DNA of 64,000 bases from CAWFQB01 sp965277875 (GTDB lineage: Bacteria; Armatimonadota; Chthonomonadetes; Chthonomonadales; Chthonomonadaceae), in assembly GCA_965277875.1 (NCBI GenBank), contig CBDIDV010000002.1, forward strand, positions 3,162,001 through 3,226,000. The letters run 5' to 3'. Shown one piece after another: positions 53,372 to 61,016 of the stretch. Every line of letters starts with the position of its first letter. Position 1 is the first letter of the stretch. The translations under genes were made by a program, and so were the position numbers. The notes beneath the pieces were generated by a model that worked only from the letters and a program-made list of their open reading frames with translations, was not told where the DNA came from and made no database searches.

Positions 53372-53439
53372 TATTATAGCCGAACGTCGGGAAGAACGCA
53401 ATTACTTATTGACGTATTGCCAAACGTTCGGCTATAATA
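53372..53439. promoter_or_regulatory. Divergent promoters with 16-bp inverted repeat
   Basis: TATTATAGCCGAACGT at 53372-53387 and its exact reverse complement at 53424-53439. The right arm contains TATAAT (53433-53438) of a plus-strand promoter with TTGACG at 53409-53414 (18-bp spacer). The left arm holds the -10 box of a minus-strand promoter (TTGCGT, 17-bp spacer, TATAAT). A regulator binding the arms would control both genes. Confidence 0.75.
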
Positions 53440-53637
53440 TATATGATGCACTTAGTCAGATGCGGAACGGCGTTTGTTCACCATTTCCCGTAGGTGCTGC
53501 CGTCGCCGGGTTCGGCGTCGTGCCTGGTACGTGCGCCACAATTCATAGCCGACCTTCAAGGCGGACAGGATGCGCGCCGTAATCATCAGATCGTCGTACA
53601 AGTTGTTCATGTGTTTTTACTCCTCAAAGGAAAATTG

Positions 53638-55260
53638 ATGCAGACACTCAAAGCAATCACCTACACACGCGTTTCAGGTAACGAGCAGGTCGAGCATGGC
53701 ACGTCGCTGGAGGGGCAGGAACTCATCTGCTTGCGTAAGGCTGCCGAGATGGAAGCGCAGGTTGTCGCCAGATTGTGCGATCCGGGTGTAAGCGGCAAAC
53801 TGTATGCGACGCGGACTGGCATTCAGGAAGCACTGCGTCTGCTGGAGAGCAAGCAGGCCAATGTGTTGATTGTCGCCAAGCTAGACAGGAGCGGGCGCGA
53901 CGTGGACGCACTGCGCGACATCCGCAAGCGCGTAGAACTGGCCGGCGCGCAGCTTGTCTTTGCGGACGGCATGAACTTCGAGCAGAACGCCGTGGGCAAG
54001 CTGATGTTCACGCAGTTGGCCGGGTTCGCGGAGTACGAGCGCGAAGTGATACGCGAGCGCATGATGAGCGGTAAAATCCGCCGTGCCGAGCAGGGTATCC
54101 AACCGTACCGTTCCAGGCCGCCGTATGGCTACTACATCGTCACCAACAAAGACAAATTGCGCGGCGAGTACGCCGAATATCCCGCCGGAACCTACCTTAT
54201 CATCGAGGAAAAGGCGCGCTGGGTACGGGAAATGTACGCCCGAATTGCCGGCGGTATGTCGCTTCGTAAGACAAGCGCCTGGCTGGAAGCGCAGGGCGTT
54301 CCCACGGCGCGCGGCGGCAAGCAGTGGGGATACAAGACGCTGCAAGTTCTCCTTTCCAATACGACCTACAAAGGCGTTGGCTCGTGCAACCGGAGCGAGA
54401 CGCTGCACGACGAGCGCCTGATTACCGAGCGGGGGCGCAAGACGGATGAGTATGTACGGATGCGCCCTGAGACCGAATGGTTTACCTTTCCTGCGCCCCC
54501 GCTTGTTGATGAGGCCACCTGGGATGTAGTGCAAGCCAGATTACAGGAGAACCGGGACAAGTTAAGCGGAAATCCTCGCCGGAAGTTCTTGCTCACCAGT
54601 CTGGTACGCTGCCCTGTCTGCGGCTACAAGATGGCAGGCGCGAACAAGACGGACAAGCGCCGCAAGAACGGTGTACCCGTCGTGTACCAGTATTTCATCT
54701 GCCATCCTAAGCGGAACGGTTGCCCGGAGCGCAACTATCCCGTTAAGCAAGTCGAGCAGGATGTGGCCGAAACATTCCGGCGCGCAGCACAGGCGTCGGG
54801 CCTGATCGAAGCGCAACTCAACGCGCATCTATCCACCGAGAAGCAGGGACCAAGCCATACCGACACGCAGGAACTGGAGCAGATGCAAACCGAACTAAAA
54901 ACGTTGCTTGTCCGGGAGCGCGTCGCCGCCGAAGCGCAGGTAAACGCCATGATGAACAATCGCAGCACCGAAGTGTATGACAACATCTTGGCCGATATGG
55001 ACAGTCAAAAGGCGCGTGTGCAGGCGCGCATAGCGGCATTGACGCCGACGCAGGCAATCGAGAACCGTGAAGCGCCGAAAGACACGGCAGAACGGATCGC
55101 GAGTGTACTGGCCGACGTGGAACTGGTTCTGACCGACACGGACGAGGAAAACCTGGCCGAGCGGCAGGCCGTTCTCGCGACCATCGTGGACAAGATCATC
55201 CCCAAAGACGGCGGTGGGGTGTCTATTCTCCTCAAATCGCAAACTGTGTATAGTGTTTGA
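53638..55260 (+). CDS. Large serine recombinase of the element
   Basis: 540 residues from ATG 53638 with AAAGGAAAATTG upstream. Catalytic domain with nucleophile Ser13 in ITYTRVSGNEQ, then VAKLDRSGRDVDALRDI and the conserved RERMMSGKIRRAEQG. The recombinase domain has RPPYGYY and SLRKTSAWLEAQGVPTARGG. A zinc ribbon (CPVC near 325, CHPKRNGC near 355-361) and a C-terminal coiled coil (residues ~395-440) follow. It is the size and layout of phage-type large serine integrases. Its stop codon TGA lies on the attR core: TG plus an A from phage DNA. In the circle the frame continues for 16 codons. Confidence 0.93.
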   Translation: MQTLKAITYTRVSGNEQVEHGTSLEGQELICLRKAAEMEAQVVARLCDPGVSGKLYATRTGIQEALRLLESKQANVLIVAKLDRSGRDVDALRDIRKRVELAGAQLVFADGMNFEQNAVGKLMFTQLAGFAEYEREVIRERMMSGKIRRAEQGIQPYRSRPPYGYYIVTNKDKLRGEYAEYPAGTYLIIEEKARWVREMYARIAGGMSLRKTSAWLEAQGVPTARGGKQWGYKTLQVLLSNTTYKGVGSCNRSETLHDERLITERGRKTDEYVRMRPETEWFTFPAPPLVDEATWDVVQARLQENRDKLSGNPRRKFLLTSLVRCPVCGYKMAGANKTDKRRKNGVPVVYQYFICHPKRNGCPERNYPVKQVEQDVAETFRRAAQASGLIEAQLNAHLSTEKQGPSHTDTQELEQMQTELKTLLVRERVAAEAQVNAMMNNRSTEVYDNILADMDSQKARVQARIAALTPTQAIENREAPKDTAERIASVLADVELVLTDTDEENLAERQAVLATIVDKIIPKDGGGVSILLKSQTVYSV

Positions 55261-55275
55261 TCCGTGTCCGGCTGA
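55243..55275. other. attR of the 23-kb element
   Basis: Element arm AACTGTGTATAGTGTT (55242-55257), core TG at 55258-55259, then phage DNA ATCCGTGTCCGGCTG. The arm is the inverted counterpart of the attL arm. The attP rebuilt from both arms is a near-perfect palindrome centred on TG. Confidence 0.7.
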
Positions 55276-55598
55276 AGCGGGTTGTCTGCGACCGCGACCT
55301 CGGCGTCCGTGACCAGGCCGCGATACGCGTATTCCTCGGCGTAATAGTTGGTATTCGACAGCGACAGATCAATCTCGGCGGCCTCGCTGCCCTGCGCGCG
55401 CAGGCTCGTGGGCCGGTTGTTGGCGTCCGAGGGCGACCCGGACAGGAAATCCTCCTTGCGGTAGACGAAATACTTGTTGGAGCGCTTGGCGACCGGCAGG
55501 GCGGGCAGCACCTGATCGGCGATGTAGCTCTGGTTGCGGTACATCACGCTCACGTTTGTCAAAGCCTGGTCAATGTATATCTGGCTCAAAGCGGGCAT
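55258..55598 (-). pseudogene. Major capsid protein, 5' (N-terminal) part
   Basis: The first ~113 codons, with GAAAGGAG upstream of ATG 55598. It reads MPALSQIYIDQALTNVSVMY, then VLPALPVAKRSNKYFVYRKEDF, NRPTSLRAQGSEAAEIDLSL and DAEVAVADNPLQPDTDQ, typical of an HK97-fold capsid N-terminus (N-arm and E-loop). In the present state translation continues into the element to 55,005 and makes a useless 197-residue hybrid. It joins in frame to 31,405-32,122 through CA/TG to give PDTDQALQLTERL and a full 352-residue capsid protein. Confidence 0.8.
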
Positions 55599-55630
55599 AA
55601 GAAACTCCTTTCACCTACTCCATAACGCAC

Positions 55631-56044
55631 CTACTCCACAACGATGCCGGGGGCGAGCAGCACGTCAAGCAGCGTGTCCGTCGTGGCCGTCGAAGCGAGG
55701 GACTGCATGGCGATGCCGACGATGCCGCGCACGTTCGCGCCGCCCGTGGCGACCGGAACCGCTTTTGTTACGCGGCCCGATGTGTCCGCGACCTTCACCA
55801 TGTCGCCAAAGTTGATGGCCGTGCCTGTCAGAATGCGGCACTGCGCGATGCCCTGCATCACGATGGGCGCGTAATTCAGCCCGTCCGTGTTTTGCTGCGT
55901 CACGCCGATCACGCCGACTGCTCCCATTGCGGGCGGCAGGCGCACATTGCCCGCGTTCGCAGCCGAGGCGACTACGACCGTGTTGAGCGCAAGGGGCGTG
56001 TCGCCCCCAAACGATTTCACCAGAACCGGGGTCTGTCTTGCCAT
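55631..56044 (-). CDS. Phage capsid decoration protein (DUF2190-like)
   Basis: 137 residues, AAAGGAAACGC upstream. PAMGAVGVIGVTQQNT, QGIAQCRILTGTAINFGDMVKVADTSGRVTKAVP and RGIVGIAMQSLASTATTDTLLDVLLAPG match the beta-rich pattern of DUF2190-type head decoration proteins. It lies between the protease/scaffold and mcp, its usual place. It would stabilise the outer capsid surface. Confidence 0.75.
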   Translation of the reverse strand: MARQTPVLVKSFGGDTPLALNTVVVASAANAGNVRLPPAMGAVGVIGVTQQNTDGLNYAPIVMQGIAQCRILTGTAINFGDMVKVADTSGRVTKAVPVATGGANVRGIVGIAMQSLASTATTDTLLDVLLAPGIVVE

Positions 56045-56071
56045 GTTTGCGTTTCCTTTCTGTTGCCGGAG

Positions 56072-56165
56072 GACGGGTTAAGAGACGGGTACAAAAAACG
56101 TACCCGTCTGGGAGGACTTCGTCCAAGCGTCCTCGCGGACGCGAATACAAGTCTCTTGCGGACGC
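56072..56165. repeat. Phage intergenic hairpin repeat, copy A
   Basis: Hairpin ACGGGTAC-AAAAAA-CGTACCCGT (about 56075-56098), then GGGAGGACTTCGTCC and two GCGGACGCGAATACAAG units. It is related to the two inverted copies at 59,022-59,197. Confidence 0.7.
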
Positions 56166-56193
56166 GAATACAAGCGTCCAGCGAAGCGGGCTT

Positions 56194-57543
56194 TTAGCTG
56201 CCTTCCTGAGATTGGGTGCGTACTGAAAGCGCGAGGTCTTTGTTTTCGCCGCAGATTTCGCGGAACGCCTGCGCGTGATCCAGTTCCTTTTCCCGCATAC
56301 GCTGCCGCGTCAGGGTTTCCAATCGGTCGGCGTCGTGCGCCTGCCCTGCGCGCACGGTCGCGCCGCCCAGATGCGGCAGGCGCGGGCGGGCGTGCAGGGC
56401 AGGCAGCACAATCGCGAACGCGGCGGGCTTGTCGCGGGCGATCTGCCGCCACGCGTCCGCTTCCGCCGGCGTCATGCGTCCGCCGCGCACAAGCGTTTCG
56501 ATGGCCTGCGCGTCACCGGCAAAACGGACTTCGTTTTGCGCGTCCTGCGCCCGCCGCGCTTCCTCGCGCAGTCGCGTCAGCTCCGCTTCCATCCGGGCAA
56601 ACTGCGCGGCGGGGGCGTAGTGGGACACATTCGCGCGTTCCTCATCAGGTTCGTTCGCTTCGTTCCCCTCATTCCCTTCCAAGGTGAGGCCGGGGTCGCC
56701 TGTTGTCCCTTCACCGTCCGTTGTGCTGAACTGCCGGGGCGCGGTCTGGGGCGCGTCTTCGCCTTCCCCCGACTGCGCCCCGGTTCCATTTAGCTGCGCG
56801 TCAATCTCACTTGCGGGGACGCCCGCCCGCTGAAACAGGGCTTTCAGGCCCGAAAGCAGCGACATCGTTTCCAGTTCCTTTCCGGGGCGCATCCGCGTTT
56901 GCGCCCCCTCGGTGTAATGCACTTCATGATTGCGACTTGGAGGCCCGCATTGCGCCTGTTGCGCTTGCGTATGTTCCGCCTGCGACTGCTCTTCCTGCGA
57001 CAGTCCCTCTCGTTCCGCGCACAGGGCAAAGGCCGCGCCGTTCGCCTGCTCACCGGTCGCTCGGACTGACATCGCGGCGTCTTCCTGTGCCGCGCTCGCA
57101 TCCGCCGCGTCCGTTGTTTGCTGCTGCGCTGTGTTGTGGAACGCGGCCAGCATCACGGCGTCGGCCACGCGGGGGTGCAGCACGAACGCGCCGCCCTGCG
57201 GGCATTTGGTGGTGCGGCTCCACTCGCTGCTGATCTTGATGGCTTCGCCCCGCGTCACCTCATGCAGCCAGCGCGGGATCACGTACTCGGCCAGCAGGTC
57301 TTTGCCCTCGCGCCACAGCCGCCGCACCATACCCAGCTTGCCGTCGAAGATGGTGGGGATATGCTCGATGTTGAGCGGCACGGGCGCAAAGCGGGCAATG
57401 GCCGCGTCCGCCTCGGCCTCGGTCAGCGCAAACTGCTTGTCCGGGTAATCGCCTACCTGAAAGAACGTGCCGCGCCGCACAACAAAATCGCCCCGCGCAG
57501 CGTCAGGCTGCGGCGGGGCGTCCGTAATCGCCTCGGTTTGCAT
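56194..57543 (-). CDS. Phage prohead protease with scaffold domain
   Basis: 449 residues, AGGAGGTAAATACC upstream. N-terminal ~140 residues look like a Mu-I/S78-type capsid maturation protease (GDFVVRRGTFFQVGDYPDKQFALTEAEADAAIARF, NIEHIPTIFDGKLGMV with the candidate His, and AIKISSEWSRTTK with the candidate Ser). The rest is a low-complexity, Ala/Gln/Glu-rich scaffold with a coiled coil (AAQFARMEAELTRLREEARRAQDAQNEV). Protease fused to scaffold is usual just before mcp. Catalytic residues are inferred from position. Confidence 0.75.
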   Translation of the reverse strand: MQTEAITDAPPQPDAARGDFVVRRGTFFQVGDYPDKQFALTEAEADAAIARFAPVPLNIEHIPTIFDGKLGMVRRLWREGKDLLAEYVIPRWLHEVTRGEAIKISSEWSRTTKCPQGGAFVLHPRVADAVMLAAFHNTAQQQTTDAADASAAQEDAAMSVRATGEQANGAAFALCAEREGLSQEEQSQAEHTQAQQAQCGPPSRNHEVHYTEGAQTRMRPGKELETMSLLSGLKALFQRAGVPASEIDAQLNGTGAQSGEGEDAPQTAPRQFSTTDGEGTTGDPGLTLEGNEGNEANEPDEERANVSHYAPAAQFARMEAELTRLREEARRAQDAQNEVRFAGDAQAIETLVRGGRMTPAEADAWRQIARDKPAAFAIVLPALHARPRLPHLGGATVRAGQAHDADRLETLTRQRMREKELDHAQAFREICGENKDLALSVRTQSQEGS

Positions 57544-57563
57544 GGTATTTACCTCCTGCTTAC

Positions 57564-58979
57564 TTATTGTGTGTGACTTAGCGCGGTCGTCAGTAGGTCT
57601 ACGGCGCGTTCCGCCTGCGCGTCGTTCATCGCGGCGGCCTGCCCGCTGTTGCGGGCATCCGCCAGACGAGCGCGGGCTTCCTGCCTTGCCCGCGCTTCCG
57701 TCGCCAGTCCCTGCTCCTCATCCGGGTCGAGCGGCGGCAGACCCAGGCTTTCGCGGATGTACTTGGCCCGCTTCCAGATCACGCCGTCGTGGATGAGCAG
57801 GTCGTACATCTGCGCCAGTTTCAGGCGGTCGGCGTTGTCTTGGGTCGCCAGCTGCAGGCGCGGCAGCAGGGCCGTGTCGCACTGGCCGAAGTTGAGCAGG
57901 CACAAGCGCCTGAGTATCTGCGCGTTGACCACGCCTTCCAGGTCGCGGCGCATAAAGTCATAGATCGTCTGTCCCGTATCCTGATGCACCTGGCCCAGCG
58001 CAAGGCTGTTCTGCCCCGCGCCCGTCGTGAGCGTGTTTGAGTGGATGTTCAGCGCGATTTGCTCGTTGTGATAGCGAATGGCGTTGAGGAAGCCGTCGAA
58101 CACCTGCGAGGTGACGCTGACCAGTTCGTACTTGACGTTTTCGGGCAGCACGGGCGCGGCCCCCTGCCGGATGCTGTCCAGGGCCTGCTGCGCGTCCTGC
58201 ATGGCCCGCGTGTTGCCTGCGGGATACTGCGCGATCAGGACGGGCGCGCCCCAGCGTTCCAGGGCCATCGAAAGAAAGCGCGTCAGGTTGTCGCCGCTGA
58301 ACCAGTGCTTGTAGCAGCCGCGCCAGTCGCCCATGCCGTGCGGCAGGCCGCCCTGCGGGTTGTGCGTATACAGCACGCACCGCGCGACGGGAACCCCGAA
58401 GTCGTAGCCCTCGGACGGCGTGTAACTCGTGATGTTTTCCACCTGCAAAGTGCGCGGGTTCAGGTCGAAATCTATCTGCTTGGCGGGCTTGGCGTAAAAG
58501 CCGTCATAGCCCAGCCGCCCTCGGTACGGCCCCTCATCCAGATAGCGATAGCCGATCTCGCTTACCTTGAAGCCGTCCCACCCCGCGCGCAAAAGCTCGA
58601 ACAGCACACCGCGAAAATCCTGTACCACACCCGACGCGGACACGATGTTGTTCAGACACCAGGACGCAAAATCGGCATAGGTTTTGGCCTGCGCGTGGCG
58701 CGTGTCCATCGGGTCCACAACAGCCGGCACGATTTGCCAGCCCTGAGAAAGAACCGCATAACGTTTCAGGTTGAAGTTGGCGCGGCAGGCGGCATACGTC
58801 AGCATGTCATCAGCGACATCGAAGCCTTTTTGCGCCGTCAGCTTGTCCGGGTTGAACGGCGCGTAGCGGTACGAGTTGACAAAGATGCCGTCGTAACTGC
58901 CCATGACCAGCGTGGTCAAGTCGGGCGCGCTTTTGCTTGTCGCCGCGCCGACGGGATGTTTCATGGTTCGTGTTGGCAT
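57564..58979 (-). CDS. Phage portal protein (DUF935/Mu gp29-like)
   Basis: 471 residues, CGGAGGGACATCC upstream. Features of Mu-type portals: ACRANFNLKRYAVLSQGWQIVP, FRGVLFELLRAGWDGFKVSEIGY, GLPHGMGDWRGCYKHWFSGDNLTRFLSMALERWGAPVLIAQYP, and LNIHSNTLTTGAGQNSLALGQVHQ. It forms the dodecameric DNA gate at one capsid vertex. Position right after the large terminase is normal. Confidence 0.9.
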   Translation of the reverse strand: MPTRTMKHPVGAATSKSAPDLTTLVMGSYDGIFVNSYRYAPFNPDKLTAQKGFDVADDMLTYAACRANFNLKRYAVLSQGWQIVPAVVDPMDTRHAQAKTYADFASWCLNNIVSASGVVQDFRGVLFELLRAGWDGFKVSEIGYRYLDEGPYRGRLGYDGFYAKPAKQIDFDLNPRTLQVENITSYTPSEGYDFGVPVARCVLYTHNPQGGLPHGMGDWRGCYKHWFSGDNLTRFLSMALERWGAPVLIAQYPAGNTRAMQDAQQALDSIRQGAAPVLPENVKYELVSVTSQVFDGFLNAIRYHNEQIALNIHSNTLTTGAGQNSLALGQVHQDTGQTIYDFMRRDLEGVVNAQILRRLCLLNFGQCDTALLPRLQLATQDNADRLKLAQMYDLLIHDGVIWKRAKYIRESLGLPPLDPDEEQGLATEARARQEARARLADARNSGQAAAMNDAQAERAVDLLTTALSHTQ

Positions 58980-59021
58980 GGATGTCCCTCCGACATGCGT
59001 GTTTTCCTGAATACGGCCTGG

Positions 59022-59197
59022 GGAGCGGGTACAGGGGACGTACCCGGCTCGGAGGTGCTTCGCACCGAACGTCCTCTGGACGTGAATGCAGTCGAACAGT
59101 AAGTGTATCGCGTCCGCGAGGACGCTTTGTCCTTCCGCTGCGCGGTGGACGCCCGGGCGAAGCCCTCCGAGTCGGGTACGTTCCCTGTACCCGCTCC
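59022..59197. repeat. Phage intergenic hairpin repeat, inverted pair (copies B and C)
   Basis: Two 34-bp arms (59022-59055 and 59164-59197) match as reverse complements at 32 of 34 positions and each contains a smaller hairpin CGGGTAC...GTACCCG. Between them are further inverted GTCCTC/GAGGAC units. The pair separates terminase and portal and is related to copy A at 56,072. Confidence 0.8.
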
Positions 59198-59224
59198 AAC
59201 CGCTCTACTTGCATCCCACCCCTA

Positions 59225-60769
59225 CTACCACAATCCCGCCCCCGCCCTGGCAGGCGTCATCAGGGCCGCAAGCGACAGCCCCTGTGCAGCCTCGTGCCAG
59301 TCACTGCCCCCGTAATAGGCCAGGTTCAGCGCGTCCATGTCATCGGGCGAGCGGCCCAGACGCTTCTTGGTATCCGCTTTGGGTTCCACGACCCGCCTGC
59401 CCTGCGCGTCCACCTTCCACGTCGGCGACATCGCCTGCGCCCTGAGCAGATTACGTGACGCTTCGCTCAGGCGCGACAGATCCATGCGTCCCTCGCTAGC
59501 CCGCCCGCCCGCCGCAAACCACAACTCCGTGCGCTTGTTGGGAAACTGTTCCTCCTGCACGGCCCGGCTGCTGCTGTTGATGGCCTGAAAGCCGTACCCG
59601 TCCGCCAGATCAACGATTGCGCCCTGCACATCGTCAATGCGAACCGGGGCTTGCTTCGCTTCTTCCTCGCTGTGAGCGTACTGCCGACACAACTGCTTCA
59701 AGCGTCCCGCGATCTGATTGTTGTCCCAGCCGTTGTGCGTTTCGTGGTGCAGGGCGCAATCGCCCCGCCGAACCACAATGCTCGTAAAGTCATCGCCAAA
59801 ACGGGCCTTGTCACACCCCAGCACCAGCGGCGCGGCCTCGGCAAGCGGCTGCGGCACAAGGCACGACAGCCACATCGCTTCGTTCCACACGCTCGCGCTG
59901 CCCTGCGTGGGCCACAGACCCAGCACCTTGCTTTCAAACAGCGGGCCGGGCCGATGAAACTGCCCGCTGTCCGGCGGAAACTCCACATCCCCGCTCCGGT
60001 CGTCGCCCGCTGCAATCGGCGTACACCACTCCGCCACGCGCCCCCGTACCCAGTCCAGCCGCACGGCGCGCGGAAACGGCGCGGGCTGCCCTGCCAAGTC
60101 GGCCCGTATGTTGGGATGCTCCAGGGCCGAAATCTCCATCACATGCCATTTCTGCGTGTTCTGGCACTCCTCATACGCGCGGCTCGCCGGGTCGGTCGGG
60201 TTCAGGATCACGAGCCAGTAAGCGTTCGCGCTCGTCATCATCCCCTCCGCCGCGTCCCAGAACGGCGCGGCCACGCCCGTCGCCTCATCGAAAACAATCA
60301 GAATGTGTTCCGCATGACGCCCCTGAAAACCGCTGTCGTCGCGGGCCGTGTAGCCCACGGCGAAATGATCGGGGCCGGTCTCCATGCGGCAGGCGCGCGG
60401 CAGCAGCACATCCCGCATCCGCGCGGGCCGCTGCGTCCGTATCTCCTTCCACAAAATGTCCTGCACCTGCCTGGCCGTGGGCGCGGTCGTGATGCACAAC
60501 CCCGGATCGAAACAGTCAAAAAACCAGTTCACAAGTCCGCCGGCAAGAAAACTCTTGCCCACGCTGTGACTGGCCTTTACAAACACGCGCCGATGCCGTA
60601 TCAGCATCCGCGCCACCTCTTCCTGCTTGTCCCACCAGTGCGCGTTCAGCACGTCGCGGGCATACGCCGCCGGGTCGTCTCGATACTTTGCAAACGCGTC
60701 CCTGCGCGCGCCCGCTTCCTCACTGCTTCGCGCTTCCTCAGCGTCCTTCCCCTTTGCTGCGCGTCTCAA
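59225..60769 (-). CDS. terL: Phage terminase large subunit
   Basis: 514 residues from TTG 60769, chosen for the strong GGAGGAGGTGA eight bases upstream; the open frame extends to 60,898 with no ribosome-binding site. ATPase domain: Walker A VKASHSVGKSFLAGG, ITTAPTARQVQDILWKEI, and Walker B HILIVFDEATG. Nuclease domain: VLGCDKARFGDDFTSIVVR (first acidic residue), IDDVQGAIVDLADGYGFQAI and a late acidic region (RSPDDMDALNLAYYG). It packages phage DNA. No small terminase gene is seen upstream. Confidence 0.93.
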   Translation of the reverse strand: MRRAAKGKDAEEARSSEEAGARRDAFAKYRDDPAAYARDVLNAHWWDKQEEVARMLIRHRRVFVKASHSVGKSFLAGGLVNWFFDCFDPGLCITTAPTARQVQDILWKEIRTQRPARMRDVLLPRACRMETGPDHFAVGYTARDDSGFQGRHAEHILIVFDEATGVAAPFWDAAEGMMTSANAYWLVILNPTDPASRAYEECQNTQKWHVMEISALEHPNIRADLAGQPAPFPRAVRLDWVRGRVAEWCTPIAAGDDRSGDVEFPPDSGQFHRPGPLFESKVLGLWPTQGSASVWNEAMWLSCLVPQPLAEAAPLVLGCDKARFGDDFTSIVVRRGDCALHHETHNGWDNNQIAGRLKQLCRQYAHSEEEAKQAPVRIDDVQGAIVDLADGYGFQAINSSSRAVQEEQFPNKRTELWFAAGGRASEGRMDLSRLSEASRNLLRAQAMSPTWKVDAQGRRVVEPKADTKKRLGRSPDDMDALNLAYYGGSDWHEAAQGLSLAALMTPARAGAGLW

Positions 60770-61016
60770 TCGGCGCTCACCTCCTCCCCGCCGCTTGCTG
60801 CTTTGCGGACACGATGGATCAGGTAAACAATGCAGCACGTATATAATATGTTGACATTTGTACCCTGTTTTAGAAGGTCGGAAGTCAGCTATTTTCAACT
60901 ATTTTTGAAATTATTTTTTGTACGCCCTTTCCTCTGCCTCCTGAATAGTTGTATCGGCGCAAAAAGACGCTGGCAGTTTCGCCAGCGCCTTGATTATCGC
61001 GTACAGCCGCCCTGTA

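Larger units (their letters stand above)
32125..55259. mobile_element. 23.1-kb serine-recombinase element in the phage capsid gene
   Basis: Bounded by attL and attR with a shared TG core. The rightmost gene is a large serine recombinase; the leftmost is a STAND defence gene starting 45 bp inside attL. Also carried: a RepA-like ATPase, a type III R-M system, an XRE-ImmA/IrrE regulator and many small proteins. Most genes point rightward, opposite to the phage. Removing the element at TG restores an uninterrupted 352-codon mcp. Base composition of several cargo genes, mainly the STAND gene, looks lower in G+C than phage and host. Two IS insertions lie inside it. Confidence 0.85.
25232..60769 (-). 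mobile_element. Prophage module split by the 23-kb element
   Basis: All phage genes run on the minus strand: terminase to mcp 5' part at 60,769-55,258, then, after the inserted element, the mcp 3' part to the lysin at 32,122-25,232. Without the element the module is about 12.4 kb. Recognisable functions are DNA packaging, capsid, decoration, connector-like, fibre-like, LamG, holin-like and lysin. I find no integrase, repressor, replication, tail tube or tape-measure gene. The left end is close to tRNA-Pro, a usual attachment site, but no copy of the tRNA 3' end was seen on the right. The outer ends are therefore defined by gene content only. Confidence 0.7.

Noticed and set aside
58041..59102. 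353-residue plus-strand open frame opposite the portal gene
   Set aside because: Antisense of a well-supported portal gene; it also runs through the intergenic inverted repeat.
59651..60826. 391-residue plus-strand open frame opposite the terminase gene
   Set aside because: Arg/His/Pro-rich antisense shadow of terL; no start signal.
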